Of a DNA stretch of 64,000 bases, positions 32,408-40,992 are shown piece by piece. The stretch's first letter is position 1. Each line of letters opens with the position of its first letter. The notes under the pieces were generated by a model. It was not told where the DNA came from. It made no database searches and was given only the letters and a program-made list of their open reading frames with translations. The position numbers and the translations under genes were made by a program. The DNA is from CAIQJJ01 sp049325275 (GTDB lineage Bacteria > Chloroflexota > Anaerolineae > Anaerolineales > UBA4823): positions 1-64,000 of the forward strand of contig JBMOLU010000075.1 of assembly GCA_049325275.1 (NCBI GenBank), given 5' to 3'.

Positions 32408-33547
32408 TTATGCCTCGGCCCCTGGAGCCAGTTTACGCCAGAATGATGGATCGGCGCTGGCGTCGGGCAGCTGCACCGGATATGGGGTAAACCCGGTGGG
32501 TCCATGCAGGTCGAATGTGTGCCAGGCGTTGTGGGTAGGGGCGCCGAAGCAAACATCCACGGTTCCGGCGGTGACGTCGAATATCTGCGACCAGAGCGTG
32601 CCGAACCATTCGGAGTAATGGTGAGCGCACAAGCCGGCAGGGATGCGATCGCTCAGCAGGCTGCGTAGGGTGTCCGGGGCGATCTGCCCGTTGGCGGCTT
32701 CCAGGCGCCGCTGGATGGCCTGGGCACGTACGACCGAGACCCACATCCTGCCCAGGTCGTAGGGCATCATTTCGGGCAGGCTGAAGTGATTGGTGGCGAA
32801 CAGGGTCTTCTCCGGCGTGGCAGGCCCGATGCGTCGAATACCGCGGTGCGAGCTGGCGATCTCCATGAGTGCTGCCTGGCCAGAGCGGTCGGCCAGCATC
32901 AGGTTCAAGTTGAACGAGATCGGGATGGACTGGATCAACTCGATGGCTTCGTCCACGTTCTGGCAGCGTTCCAGCACCGTGCGGATTACGGCCCAGAAGG
33001 TGCAGCCGCCCGGTTCTGTCGGGGCCATGGGAGCGCCTGACGACATGGTCACGCACAGGCCGTGCTCGTTGATGCCGTCATCGCGCCCGAAGAGCATCTC
33101 CGAGAACCCGATATGGGCGGCGCGCCCGCGGATGCGCGTGGTCACCAGGCGGTGATCCGATTCCTGGTGGTTCCACTCGTAGTTGCGTCCGACCAGCAGG
33201 TGGCCGTTGGTCGTGACGGCGGGTAAGGCTGCGATCTGGCTGCAGCGCCCATCGCCCTGGTAACTCCAGGCGTAGTAAGCGATCTGCTCCGGCGAAACGC
33301 TCAGGCCGTCGGCGAAGCCGTGGATTTCCTCGTTCAGGCCGGGACAGTGTTGTTCGAAGAATCGGACGGCGCTTTTGGCCTGCTGCGGCGTGAAGGGCGC
33401 CCGGTCGGGCGGCGGGGTGGTAAAAAACTTGAGCGCTTCGGGGACGTCGCGAATGCCTTCGGCCTGCATCTTGCCGATTTCGTAAGCCGTTCCTTCGAGA
33501 ACGGCGTGGGTGAAGGTGACGTTGCGGATTGTGGTTGAGTCGGTCAT
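32408..33547 (-). CDS. C45-family (acyl-CoA:6-aminopenicillanate acyltransferase-like) N-terminal-nucleophile hydrolase
   Basis: A 379-residue C45 peptidase-fold protein. The catalytic cysteine is Cys102 in DGRCSQIA, and LLVGRNYEW, INEHGLCVTMSSGAP and FATNHF are family motifs. Such enzymes are autoprocessed just before the cysteine and act on amide bonds of acyl-amino acids or peptides. The start at 33547 was chosen because AAAGGAG lies 7 bases before it, and it removes a 45-residue extension of the longest frame. Followed by the GyrI-like gene. Confidence 0.85.
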   Translation of the reverse strand: MTDSTTIRNVTFTHAVLEGTAYEIGKMQAEGIRDVPEALKFFTTPPPDRAPFTPQQAKSAVRFFEQHCPGLNEEIHGFADGLSVSPEQIAYYAWSYQGDGRCSQIAALPAVTTNGHLLVGRNYEWNHQESDHRLVTTRIRGRAAHIGFSEMLFGRDDGINEHGLCVTMSSGAPMAPTEPGGCTFWAVIRTVLERCQNVDEAIELIQSIPISFNLNLMLADRSGQAALMEIASSHRGIRRIGPATPEKTLFATNHFSLPEMMPYDLGRMWVSVVRAQAIQRRLEAANGQIAPDTLRSLLSDRIPAGLCAHHYSEWFGTLWSQIFDVTAGTVDVCFGAPTHNAWHTFDLHGPTGFTPYPVQLPDASADPSFWRKLAPGAEA

Positions 33548-33718
33548 GGCAAACTCCTTTCGGTGATCGGTTTGTGACTCTTTATGCTGCCTGGCCGGCA
33601 TGTGTGACGGCCAGTTTGGCTTGAGTGTACCGTCTGCCCTAACGGGAGAGTCAAGAGGCATGCCGAAAACGTGATGCGCCAAATTTGGAAAGACCTCGAG
33701 GAAAATCGAAACCGTGCC

Positions 33719-33747
33719 TTGACAGCCACCAGCCCCTCAGGTAAAAT
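33719..33747 (+). promoter_or_regulatory. Promoter of the tRNA-Ala genes
   Basis: TTGACA (33719-33724) and TAAAAT (33742-33747) with a 17-base spacer. The start site should be near 33754, 11 bases before the first tRNA. Confidence 0.85.
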
Positions 33748-33764
33748 TCCGCCACTCTGAAACA

Positions 33765-33837
33765 GGGCCTGTAGCGCAGTTGGGAGCGCGCTTCAATCGC
33801 ACTGAAGAGGCCGAGGGTTCGAATCCCTCCAGGTCCA
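33765..33837 (+). tRNA. tRNA-Ala, anticodon CGC
   Basis: A 73-base cloverleaf: acceptor GGGCCTG/CAGGTCC, D stem GCGC/GCGC, anticodon stem CTTCA/TGAAG with loop ATCGCAC (anticodon CGC reading GCG), and T stem GAGGG/CCCTC around TTCGAAT. The discriminator base is A and no CCA is encoded. The loop has an unusual A32-C38 pair. Confidence 0.93.
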
Positions 33838-33889
33838 CAGGCAGAAGGGCGAACCCAAGTCTGCTCAGCACGTACAATCACATTCACCA

Positions 33890-33962
33890 GGGCCCATAGC
33901 GCAGTTGGGAGCGCGTCTCAATGGCATTGAGAAGGCCGAGGGTTCGAATCCCTCTGGGTCCA
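33890..33962 (+). tRNA. tRNA-Ala, anticodon GGC
   Basis: A 73-base cloverleaf: acceptor GGGCCCA/TGGGTCC, D stem GCGC/GCGC, anticodon stem TCTCA/TGAGA with loop ATGGCAT (anticodon GGC reading GCC/GCU), and T stem GAGGG/CCCTC. It shares almost all arms with the CGC tRNA 52 bases upstream. The A32-T38 pair matches that known for bacterial tRNA-Ala(GGC). No CCA is encoded. Confidence 0.94.
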
Positions 33963-33963
33963 C

Positions 33964-33998
33964 AAAAAAACCTCCAGTAACAATCTGGAGGTTTTTTT
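33964..33998 (+). terminator. Intrinsic terminator of the tRNA genes
   Basis: AAAAAAACCTCCAG and CTGGAGGTTTTTTT form a stem with a 7-base loop. The T-run lies in the stem foot. The pairing continues outward without a mismatch to 33953 and 34009 (25 bp in all), so the left arm includes the acceptor strand of the tRNA-Ala(GGC). Confidence 0.92.
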
Positions 33999-34124
33999 GT
34001 GGACCCAGAAAGCCTTTCTAGCAGCCTGTCAAAAAAGACTTGGAAATCTTAACGTGGGGCCTCTCCGACACCCTGCTAGCCCGCCGAAAGTGGTCGGCCA
34101 GTGAGCGTTGCGCCTATTCTCTGC

Positions 34125-34691
34125 CTACGAAAGCTGCAAAAAGGATCTGACGACGATGGGGTCGAAGTGCGAACCGGACAACCTGCCGATTTCCTCGATG
34201 GCTTCAGGCCGGCTGCGGGCCTGGCGGTAGACGCGGTTGCTGGTGATGGCATCGTATGAGTCGGCCACGGCCAAAATGCGCGCCCCGCCCGGAATCCTTT
34301 CTCCCTGCAGGCGGCGTGGGTAGCCGCTGCCGTCGTACTTTTCCTGGTGGGCCAGTACCAGCGGGGCGATCTCCGGCATCCCTTTTGCCGTGCAAACGAT
34401 GCCGGCGCCTACGATGGGGTGCAGGCGGATGATCTGCCACTCGCACGGGGTCAATGGCTGGACTTTGGCGAGTATTTTGCGCGGCACGATTACCTTGCCG
34501 ATGTCGTGAAACATGGCCGCCCAGTGAAGCTGCTGGACTTCTTTCCCAGAACAGCCGAGGTGACATGCCAATTGTGTCGCCAACAAAGCAACGCGTGAAC
34601 TGTGATGTCCTGTGATGGAAATTTGACGGTCGATGTAAGTGGATGTACGTAACAGAGCCTGGAGCCAAACATTTTGTTGGCGAATATTCAT
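34125..34691 (-). CDS. HD-GYP domain protein (cyclic-di-GMP phosphodiesterase type)
   Basis: A 188-residue single-domain protein with the HD pair His62-Asp63 (MFHDIGKV) and the HD-GYP signature HQEKYDGSGYP (115-125), followed by ARILAVADSYDAITSNRVYR. Such domains usually hydrolyse cyclic di-GMP. It lacks a receiver or membrane sensor, which is unusual. The start at 34691 follows GAGGTAGC. The 202 bases to the next gene hold only a small AAAAT...ATTTT hairpin near 34833-34855. Confidence 0.88.
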   Translation of the reverse strand: MNIRQQNVWLQALLRTSTYIDRQISITGHHSSRVALLATQLACHLGCSGKEVQQLHWAAMFHDIGKVIVPRKILAKVQPLTPCEWQIIRLHPIVGAGIVCTAKGMPEIAPLVLAHQEKYDGSGYPRRLQGERIPGGARILAVADSYDAITSNRVYRQARSRPEAIEEIGRLSGSHFDPIVVRSFLQLS

Positions 34692-34893
34692 GCTACCTCT
34701 ATATTGGTTTACGTGAGACCGGTGAAGCAGGTGCAGGTTTGCCGGCCGGTTCACGGATGTTCGCACGATTTTACTCGATCGTTTCGAAAAGAAGGTAGCA
34801 ATTTGATCCTATCTGCTTTTGGGGTCGCGTGTAAAATAGGGACATGCCCCATTTTCGGTTGCACAATCTCTTACAGTACGGTGGGCTTCTACG

Positions 34894-35706
34894 ATGCGGG
34901 TGACCCTGGCTGTAACCTGGAATCCGCGCGGCGAACTGGCGCGCTTCTTGGCCCTTTTGCCTGTGCTGGCGCACGTTTACGCGGCGCTGGCGATCGTCGT
35001 ACCCCCTGCTACACAGGAAGCATCCCCGGATGAGCCTGCCCTCGATGTGTTGGCGCATACCCCCCTGGCCCAGGCCGGCCGCCTGATCGGGCGTCCTGCA
35101 CCGGTTTGGGCGCAGGGGCGTTATCTGGCTTTGAAGACGGCCCGCGAGTTTTCCACGGCGCATGTGCAGTATGCAGACCTCGATCGCCTTCTGCGTTGGG
35201 CTGAGACGCGCCCTGCCGAGTGGCAGCAGACCGTTCGGCGCATCGAAGCCTGCGAGGCGCTCGTGATCGGCCGCACAGCGGCGGCGTACGCTACGCATCC
35301 CCAGGCGCTCGTCAAGACGGAAGCCTTGAGCAATCGCCTGGTGTCGAGCTTCTTGGGCCGGGAAATGGACGTCAGCGCTGGCTCGAAGGCTTTCAGCCGC
35401 CGGGCGCTCGAATATCTGGTAAACCACGCCCGCCCTGAAAGGCCGCTGGGCGCAGATGCCGAGTGGCCGATTTTGCTCAAGCGGGCCGGCTTTTCGCTGG
35501 ACTATCTCGAAGTGGACGGCCTGGATTGGGAGAGCGCCGACCGGTACCGGTCGAGCGCTGCCGATGCGGCCGTCCAGAGCGAAATGGCCGTCTTGTACGA
35601 TGCCGACCCGAAGCATTGGGCCTATCGTGTGGCGGTAGCTCATGAGATTGTTGAATCTGCCCTGGATGCCTCGCAACGGCCCCTTTCTTCTTTTTCCAAC
35701 CTATGA
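34894..35706 (+). CDS. Protein of unknown function, possibly a GT-A-type glycosyltransferase fold
   Basis: A 270-residue protein. The N-terminus MRVTLAVTWNPRGELARFL, a YADLDRLLRW motif resembling the DxD metal site and SAGSKAFSRRALEYL resemble nucleotide-sugar transferases, but I cannot assign a family. The stop overlaps the start of the Lit-like membrane-protein gene by 4 bases (ATGA), so the two are translationally coupled and probably work together. Confidence 0.5.
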   Translation: MRVTLAVTWNPRGELARFLALLPVLAHVYAALAIVVPPATQEASPDEPALDVLAHTPLAQAGRLIGRPAPVWAQGRYLALKTAREFSTAHVQYADLDRLLRWAETRPAEWQQTVRRIEACEALVIGRTAAAYATHPQALVKTEALSNRLVSSFLGREMDVSAGSKAFSRRALEYLVNHARPERPLGADAEWPILLKRAGFSLDYLEVDGLDWESADRYRSSAADAAVQSEMAVLYDADPKHWAYRVAVAHEIVESALDASQRPLSSFSNL

Positions 35707-36494
35707 CACAACCTACCAACGCTCTCCCCGATCCCGTTTCCCCCGTTCCCGTCCCAGGAACGCAGCCGGCAACCTTCGCTTTGAATAGCCTCCTGGCCTG
35801 GCTGGTCGTTTTGCTGATTCCCGTGGCGCTTTCGCTGACCGCCGTGCGCATCGTGCTCAACCACTGGTACCCCGAGTTCGAATACCGCACGCCGGGTTTC
35901 CCGGCCGATCCCTATGGTTTTACGTTCGAAGAGCGTATGACGTATGCGCATATCGCCATCGAATACTTGCGTAACGATGCCGGCATCGACTATCTGGCAG
36001 ATTTGCGCTTTCCAGAAGGGCAGCAGGCGCCCTGGCAGTCGTGCCAGTACATGACGGATTGCACGCGTTTCTACAACGAGCGCGAGCTTCAACACATGCT
36101 GGATGTCAAGAACGTCATCCTGGCGGCCCGCAACGTGTGGCTGTTTGCCCTGCTGGCGCTGATGGCTCTGGCGGGTGTGGCCTGGCGGGGTGGCTGGTTC
36201 GACGCTTACAAAAATTCCCTGGCGCTGGGCGGTTGGTTGACGTTGGCGATCATCGCTGCTATCCTTCTCGGCGTGTTGGTGTTCTTCGACTGGTTGTTCG
36301 TTGTTTTTCACCGCATCTTCTTTACCGGCGACAGCTGGCTTTTTCTTACGTCTGACTCGCTCATCCGCCTCTTCCCCGAGCGTTTTTGGAGTGATACCTT
36401 CTTGATGGTCGGCGGCCTGACGGCGCTGATGGCGCTTGGTTTGGGCCTCGCCTTTCGGCGCAGGAAGGGAAAACAAAGCGCTTCAATGCGTTGA
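35703..36494 (+). CDS. TIGR01906/DUF1461 integral membrane protein (Lit-like)
   Basis: A 263-residue polytopic membrane protein. A first helix (about 27-52), an extracellular loop with YGFTFEERMTYAHIAIEYL, then three helices and the family motif VFHRIFFTGDSWLF, with another histidine in RELQHMLDVK. The family includes the Enterococcus lipoprotein intramolecular acyltransferase Lit, which uses two histidines at such positions. Whether this copy acts on lipoproteins is unknown. The N-terminus is Pro-rich and cytoplasmic. Confidence 0.75.
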   Translation: MTQPTNALPDPVSPVPVPGTQPATFALNSLLAWLVVLLIPVALSLTAVRIVLNHWYPEFEYRTPGFPADPYGFTFEERMTYAHIAIEYLRNDAGIDYLADLRFPEGQQAPWQSCQYMTDCTRFYNERELQHMLDVKNVILAARNVWLFALLALMALAGVAWRGGWFDAYKNSLALGGWLTLAIIAAILLGVLVFFDWLFVVFHRIFFTGDSWLFLTSDSLIRLFPERFWSDTFLMVGGLTALMALGLGLAFRRRKGKQSASMR

Positions 36495-36568
36495 TTGTGT
36501 GGTTGAACGCGTGATGGGCCCATGATGGACTTCAATCGAAGTTCGAGGCCAGGTTCGAGGAGAAAGCC

Positions 36569-37015
36569 ATGATAGCCAAGAAAGTGATCAAGGCCCTTGG
36601 GGCGCACGCAAAAAACGTCTGTCAGTTTACCTGCCCGGCAGAAACAGATTCTGCGGAAGACATCACCTTGCTTTTTAAGGCCGATCTGGCCTCCCAAAAG
36701 CTCGAGGTGGTGCAGCTTGCGCTGGACAGCCTGCCCAAAACACACAACGGCGACACGATCGAATGGATTGCCAATTTCGGCATCCGGGAGCGGGCCACGG
36801 GGAAGTATGTCGACGTTCCTTATACTGTTTTCGTCAAGCAGCGCCCGGGCAGGGCGCTGGTCTATTTCGACGGCAAGGAAGTCAAGCGTGCGTCCTGTAC
36901 CAAAGCAGTGTCACTTTCGGCAGACGCTTTTCCCATGGATATCGATAAGGCCGACAGGCTTGCCGTGACGTTAAGCCTCGGCGATCCTGGCATCGGCTGG
37001 GATGGCGCCGTGTAA
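36569..37015 (+). CDS. Hypothetical protein
   Basis: A 148-residue protein with no recognised family. Mixed helices and strands; no signal or membrane segment. Three Cys (near 18, 22 and 108) with no CxxC. GAGGAG lies 7-8 bases before the start. It is convergent with the cyclase gene, 8 bases away, and separate from the Lit-like gene by 74 bases. Codon use looks like its neighbours. No role can be inferred. Confidence 0.6.
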   Translation: MIAKKVIKALGAHAKNVCQFTCPAETDSAEDITLLFKADLASQKLEVVQLALDSLPKTHNGDTIEWIANFGIRERATGKYVDVPYTVFVKQRPGRALVYFDGKEVKRASCTKAVSLSADAFPMDIDKADRLAVTLSLGDPGIGWDGAV

Positions 37016-37023
37016 GGAAGCGT

Positions 37024-40000
37024 TCATTCCGGCCGGTGGCGAAGGATTTCGCGGTTCCAGGGTACGGCCTGCAGAAAGCGTTGGCGTACCGGGGCTTCGG
37101 TGATGCTGTCGGCGCGTTGTTGGAGCAGCCGGTGGGCATCCTGCCACAGCTTGGCAGCCTGCTGGTCTTGTAGGGCCTCGAGCGCTAATGCACAGCATGC
37201 GTACACGCGCAGCGGATGATCGGTGCCGTCGAGCGCGGCGTTTTTTGCAATGACCGACAGGATGGCGCTTGTGCACGCCTGCATGGTTGCCCGATCGCCT
37301 TGTTGGCGTGCGATGTGCGCCCGGCCTGCCCAGGGTTCGCAGGCCAGTATGGGCTGTGCCAGTTCCTGGCGAATGATAATGGCCTGTTGATAGGCCGTTT
37401 CTGCTGCTGCGTATTCCCTTCGAGCCAGCAACGCATGCCCTTGATACGTTAACGCCCAGGCTTCCAGGTTGCGGTTGTCGAGCTGGCGGGCCAACTGCAG
37501 GGCCTGCCCGGCGGTTGGCAGGGCCGCATCGGCTTCTTCCAGAGTTTCCAGGATTGAACTCAGGTTGATCAACCCAAAGGCCTCGTGAAGAAGGCTGCCG
37601 GTCTCGCGGGCGATGTGCAGGTTTTCTTCTGCAAGCCGGCGGGCCTGGACGTAGTCGCCCTGCAAGCTTCCCAGTAGCGCCAGATTGCCCAATACCATCC
37701 CTTCACCCGGCCGGTGGCCGAGTGTATGCACCAACTGCAAGGCCTGCCGGTAGTATTCTTGTGCGCGGCTGTAGTCGCCTGTGGACGTGGCCGCCATGCC
37801 GAGGTTGTTCAGTACCATGGCGGCGCCGCGCGGGGAATTCCGTTCGCGGTAAATGGACAGGCTTTGTTCGAAGAGTTCGATTGCCTGCGCAGTGGGTCTG
37901 TTTTCCAGGGCGATCAAACCCATCAGGTTCAGCAGGCTTGCTTCCATGTTCTTGTGTTGTGCGTCCTGCCGGGCCAGGTGCAGGCACGTTGCGCATTGTC
38001 GTGCGGCCAGGTCGTTAAGCCCTTGCTGGTGCTGGGCGTGGGCCAGCGCGTGGCCGGCTTTGATGATCCAGCCCGGTTCCCCGGCCTGTTGCGCGATCGC
38101 AAGCGCTTTGTTCGCGGCTGCGGCATATTGCAGGCTGTCGCCGCTTTCCGCCCAGTGGCGCGCCTGCTCGAATAAGGCGGTGAAACGCTTTTCCGTATCC
38201 TGGGTTTTCTCGGCCAATTCCCAGAGCGCATTCAGGTTGACTCGCTGCGCTTCCTGCTTGCCCTGGGGGAGTAGTGCCTGTTGGCGTGCGATCAAAAGGC
38301 GGTAGCGCGTTTCTACGTCCTCTTCGGGGGTTAACGAAATCGCCTGGGTGAAGTATTCTTCGGCGCGGGTGTTTTGGTAGGCGTCCATGGCGGCGTTTCC
38401 GGCCAATTCCAGGTATCGGCGTGCTTTTTCGTTGAACTGCGCTTCCACACTGTGATAAGCCAGGCTCTCGTATTGGCTTGGAAGTGTACTGGCGTATAGC
38501 TTTTCCAGCGCTTCGACGGCCATGGCGTGCAGCTCCCGGCGGCGGGCCTGCATTTGCATCGCATAGGCGGTATCGCGCACCAGGGCGTGTTTGAACAGAT
38601 AGTGAATCTCACTCATCGGCGACCAGATGGCAGCGCGTTCGGCTTCGTCTAACTCCGCGGGCAGGTTTTCGTCGTCACGCAGCATGTGCGCCAGCACCAG
38701 CACTTCGAACTCGCGGCCCAGCACCGCGGCGGTTTGGATGACGGCCCGGACCCTGTGGGTGAGTTGATCCAGGCGGGCCACGATCACGGCGCTGATGTCG
38801 CCGGGCAGCATGGCAGGACTCCACGCCGTTTTCATACGCCACCCCTGGGGGCTTTTTTCGAGTAGCTTTTTCTCCAACAGGTAATGGATGATTTGTTCCG
38901 TGAAGAAGGGGTTGCCCTCGCCGCGCGCTTCCAGGATTTGCACCAGTTCCGGTGCGGGAGGACCTTCCAGAAGGCCGCTTGCCAGCAGCGCCAATTCTTC
39001 CGGCGTAAGGCGTTCGAGCTCAATGCTGTTGCGCACCAGGGTCGGGTCGAGATGCAAGGCGGCGTGCTGGCGCCGGGCGGTCAGCAGCAGCGCCACCGGG
39101 CAAGGCGATGGGCTGGCGCGCAAGGCGCGTTGCAGGCGAGGCAGGAAGGCGAGCGAGTCGTCGTCCAGGAAGTGCACGTCTTCGAATACCAGCACAAGTG
39201 GGTTTCGCAGGCTTTCCGCTTCGATCAAGCGCGTCAACGCCAGCAAGGTGTTATCGTAACGGGCCTGTGCATCCAGCTGTTCGTAGTGTGAATCGGGCCA
39301 GTACAGCCCTAACAGCGCTCCCAGGACCGTGCGCAGGCGTTCCAGCTCTGCGGCCAGAGCCGGGTTGGGGAGGGCAGCGATCAGCGCAGTCAATTTCTCG
39401 TCGAAGCGTCTCCGTGCGGCATCCCGCGGCTGTGCCGCATCGGTTTCATGTAAGTGGCTGATGCCAAAATAGTCGCGCAACCAATAGCGGAAAGGGTTGA
39501 AAGACTGCTGTAGCATCTGATCGGACTGGCAAACGGCCCAGGCGATCGATTGTCGCTCGGTTTGGCATGCGCGCATCCATTCGTACACCAGGCGGCTCTT
39601 TCCCACGCCTGGTTCGCCCCATACGAGCAGGGCGCCGGCTTCCTGGCCTTGTTGCAGTGGCGCGATGAAGGCGTCCAACTGCGCCAACGCTGCCAGCCGG
39701 CCCACCATCTTGCCTTTGAAGAGCATCTCCAGTTGCGGTTTGCGGCCTTGCAGCAGATAGACGTGTTGCTTTTGAGCAAAACCTTTGAAATATTGTTCGC
39801 TGACGTGCCGGAACAGGAAACGCCGTTGCACGCGCTGGACGACGCGTTCATCTACCCACACCTGCCCGACCGGGGCACTCATCATGAAGCGAGACGCCAG
39901 GTTGATCCCCCATCCATAGCAGGTATAGTCCTCGTGAAGTTCGCCGCCCATGTAGCCCGCACGCGAAATGTGGTAGGTGATGCCTGCATGAAGCGCGAAG

Positions 40001-40944
40001 CTTACGCTGGCGCGCAAGTCGGTGATGAAGTTGAGGGCACGTCCGATATCGTTCTGGTGAGCCACCGGTGCGCCCCAAAAGATCAGCATGTGGCAGCCTT
40101 TATCGCCAAAGTCGAGGCGGGTGAACAGGCCACCGTAGCGGGCCTGTAAGTCGAAAAGGGTGTATACCAACCCGGGCAGGTGTGTGTCGCTCAAGTTGGG
40201 AAAGCGTATGAACAGGTTGACGGCCTGGCGAAACTCGCTTTGTAGGCCTGCCTGAAGGAGCACATCCGGCACGAAGCGACAAGCCGTTTCGACGTCCACG
40301 GGTGGCAACTCGATGGCTTGCCTGCCGGGCAGAGGCCCGGCAATGCCTTCGAGTTTGCAGAAACCCTCGCAGCTTTGTATCAGCAATTCATCAGGATAGC
40401 GCTCGTAAAGCATGCGTGTCAGGATAATTTCCCCGGCTTGCGCGCAGTGTTCGGCGGCAGATGCTTTGTCCACTGCCGTGCCGCGGAAGTAGTACGTGGC
40501 TTTTGTCCCATCGCGTGATGGCAAGATGCCCCACTCCGCTTCTCCCAGGGCCAGCCCAACTTTGGCCGAGATGATGAAGGACCCGTAGACCGTTTCCCAC
40601 TCCGGGCTTTGATGGAGGAATTGCTGCATATTCCAGGCAGAGGCTAAGGCGCGTTGCAGCGTCGCGGGTTCGTCGCCGTCGCAGGGGTAGAGCGCCATCA
40701 GCCCATCGCCGGCCAGCCCGATGATCGCCCCGCCCTGCTCGAAGATGCGCACCAGAAGTGGATCGAAAACGTTGTGCATGATCGCCCCGAGCACTTCCGC
40801 CCCGTGTGCGCCGTGCCGCATGAGGCTGTCGGTCATTTTCGAGAAGCCATAGACATCCAGAAACATGCCCACGGCATTAAACCTGCCCCGGTACTCTCCG
40901 GCTCGGTACTTTTCAAGAATGAAGTTGGGAACCAGGCGGTGCAT
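37024..40944 (-). CDS. Soluble-adenylyl-cyclase-like protein: two cyclase domains, NTPase and TPR repeats
   Basis: A 1,306-residue protein. C1 cyclase domain (about 20-200) keeps both metal Asp motifs: FLDVYGFSKMT and AGDGLMALYP. C2 domain (about 260-400) has GDKGCHMLIFWGAP and YTCYGWGINLASRFM but lacks the metal Asps. An AAA/STAND-type NTPase follows: Walker A WGEPGVGKSRL and Walker B LVFEDVHFLDDDS. The C-terminal half has many TPR-like repeats. This is the layout of animal soluble adenylyl cyclase and its bacterial relatives. No membrane segments. The start at 40944, with AAGGAG 7 bases upstream, is the likely one. Last gene of a five-gene operon. Confidence 0.88.
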   Translation of the reverse strand: MHRLVPNFILEKYRAGEYRGRFNAVGMFLDVYGFSKMTDSLMRHGAHGAEVLGAIMHNVFDPLLVRIFEQGGAIIGLAGDGLMALYPCDGDEPATLQRALASAWNMQQFLHQSPEWETVYGSFIISAKVGLALGEAEWGILPSRDGTKATYYFRGTAVDKASAAEHCAQAGEIILTRMLYERYPDELLIQSCEGFCKLEGIAGPLPGRQAIELPPVDVETACRFVPDVLLQAGLQSEFRQAVNLFIRFPNLSDTHLPGLVYTLFDLQARYGGLFTRLDFGDKGCHMLIFWGAPVAHQNDIGRALNFITDLRASVSFALHAGITYHISRAGYMGGELHEDYTCYGWGINLASRFMMSAPVGQVWVDERVVQRVQRRFLFRHVSEQYFKGFAQKQHVYLLQGRKPQLEMLFKGKMVGRLAALAQLDAFIAPLQQGQEAGALLVWGEPGVGKSRLVYEWMRACQTERQSIAWAVCQSDQMLQQSFNPFRYWLRDYFGISHLHETDAAQPRDAARRRFDEKLTALIAALPNPALAAELERLRTVLGALLGLYWPDSHYEQLDAQARYDNTLLALTRLIEAESLRNPLVLVFEDVHFLDDDSLAFLPRLQRALRASPSPCPVALLLTARRQHAALHLDPTLVRNSIELERLTPEELALLASGLLEGPPAPELVQILEARGEGNPFFTEQIIHYLLEKKLLEKSPQGWRMKTAWSPAMLPGDISAVIVARLDQLTHRVRAVIQTAAVLGREFEVLVLAHMLRDDENLPAELDEAERAAIWSPMSEIHYLFKHALVRDTAYAMQMQARRRELHAMAVEALEKLYASTLPSQYESLAYHSVEAQFNEKARRYLELAGNAAMDAYQNTRAEEYFTQAISLTPEEDVETRYRLLIARQQALLPQGKQEAQRVNLNALWELAEKTQDTEKRFTALFEQARHWAESGDSLQYAAAANKALAIAQQAGEPGWIIKAGHALAHAQHQQGLNDLAARQCATCLHLARQDAQHKNMEASLLNLMGLIALENRPTAQAIELFEQSLSIYRERNSPRGAAMVLNNLGMAATSTGDYSRAQEYYRQALQLVHTLGHRPGEGMVLGNLALLGSLQGDYVQARRLAEENLHIARETGSLLHEAFGLINLSSILETLEEADAALPTAGQALQLARQLDNRNLEAWALTYQGHALLARREYAAAETAYQQAIIIRQELAQPILACEPWAGRAHIARQQGDRATMQACTSAILSVIAKNAALDGTDHPLRVYACCALALEALQDQQAAKLWQDAHRLLQQRADSITEAPVRQRFLQAVPWNREILRHRPE

Positions 40945-40992
40945 GGCGCTGCTCCTTGCCATATTTTTGCCCGGAAAGTAGAAGAACCGTTT

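Noticed and set aside
33651..33887. Small minus-strand frame overlapping the first tRNA
   Set aside because: It covers the tRNA-Ala gene and its promoter, and has no support of its own.
33765..33962. Two similar 73-base repeats considered as a mobile-element or CRISPR-like repeat
   Set aside because: Both fold as complete tRNA-Ala cloverleaves with different anticodons (CGC, GGC).
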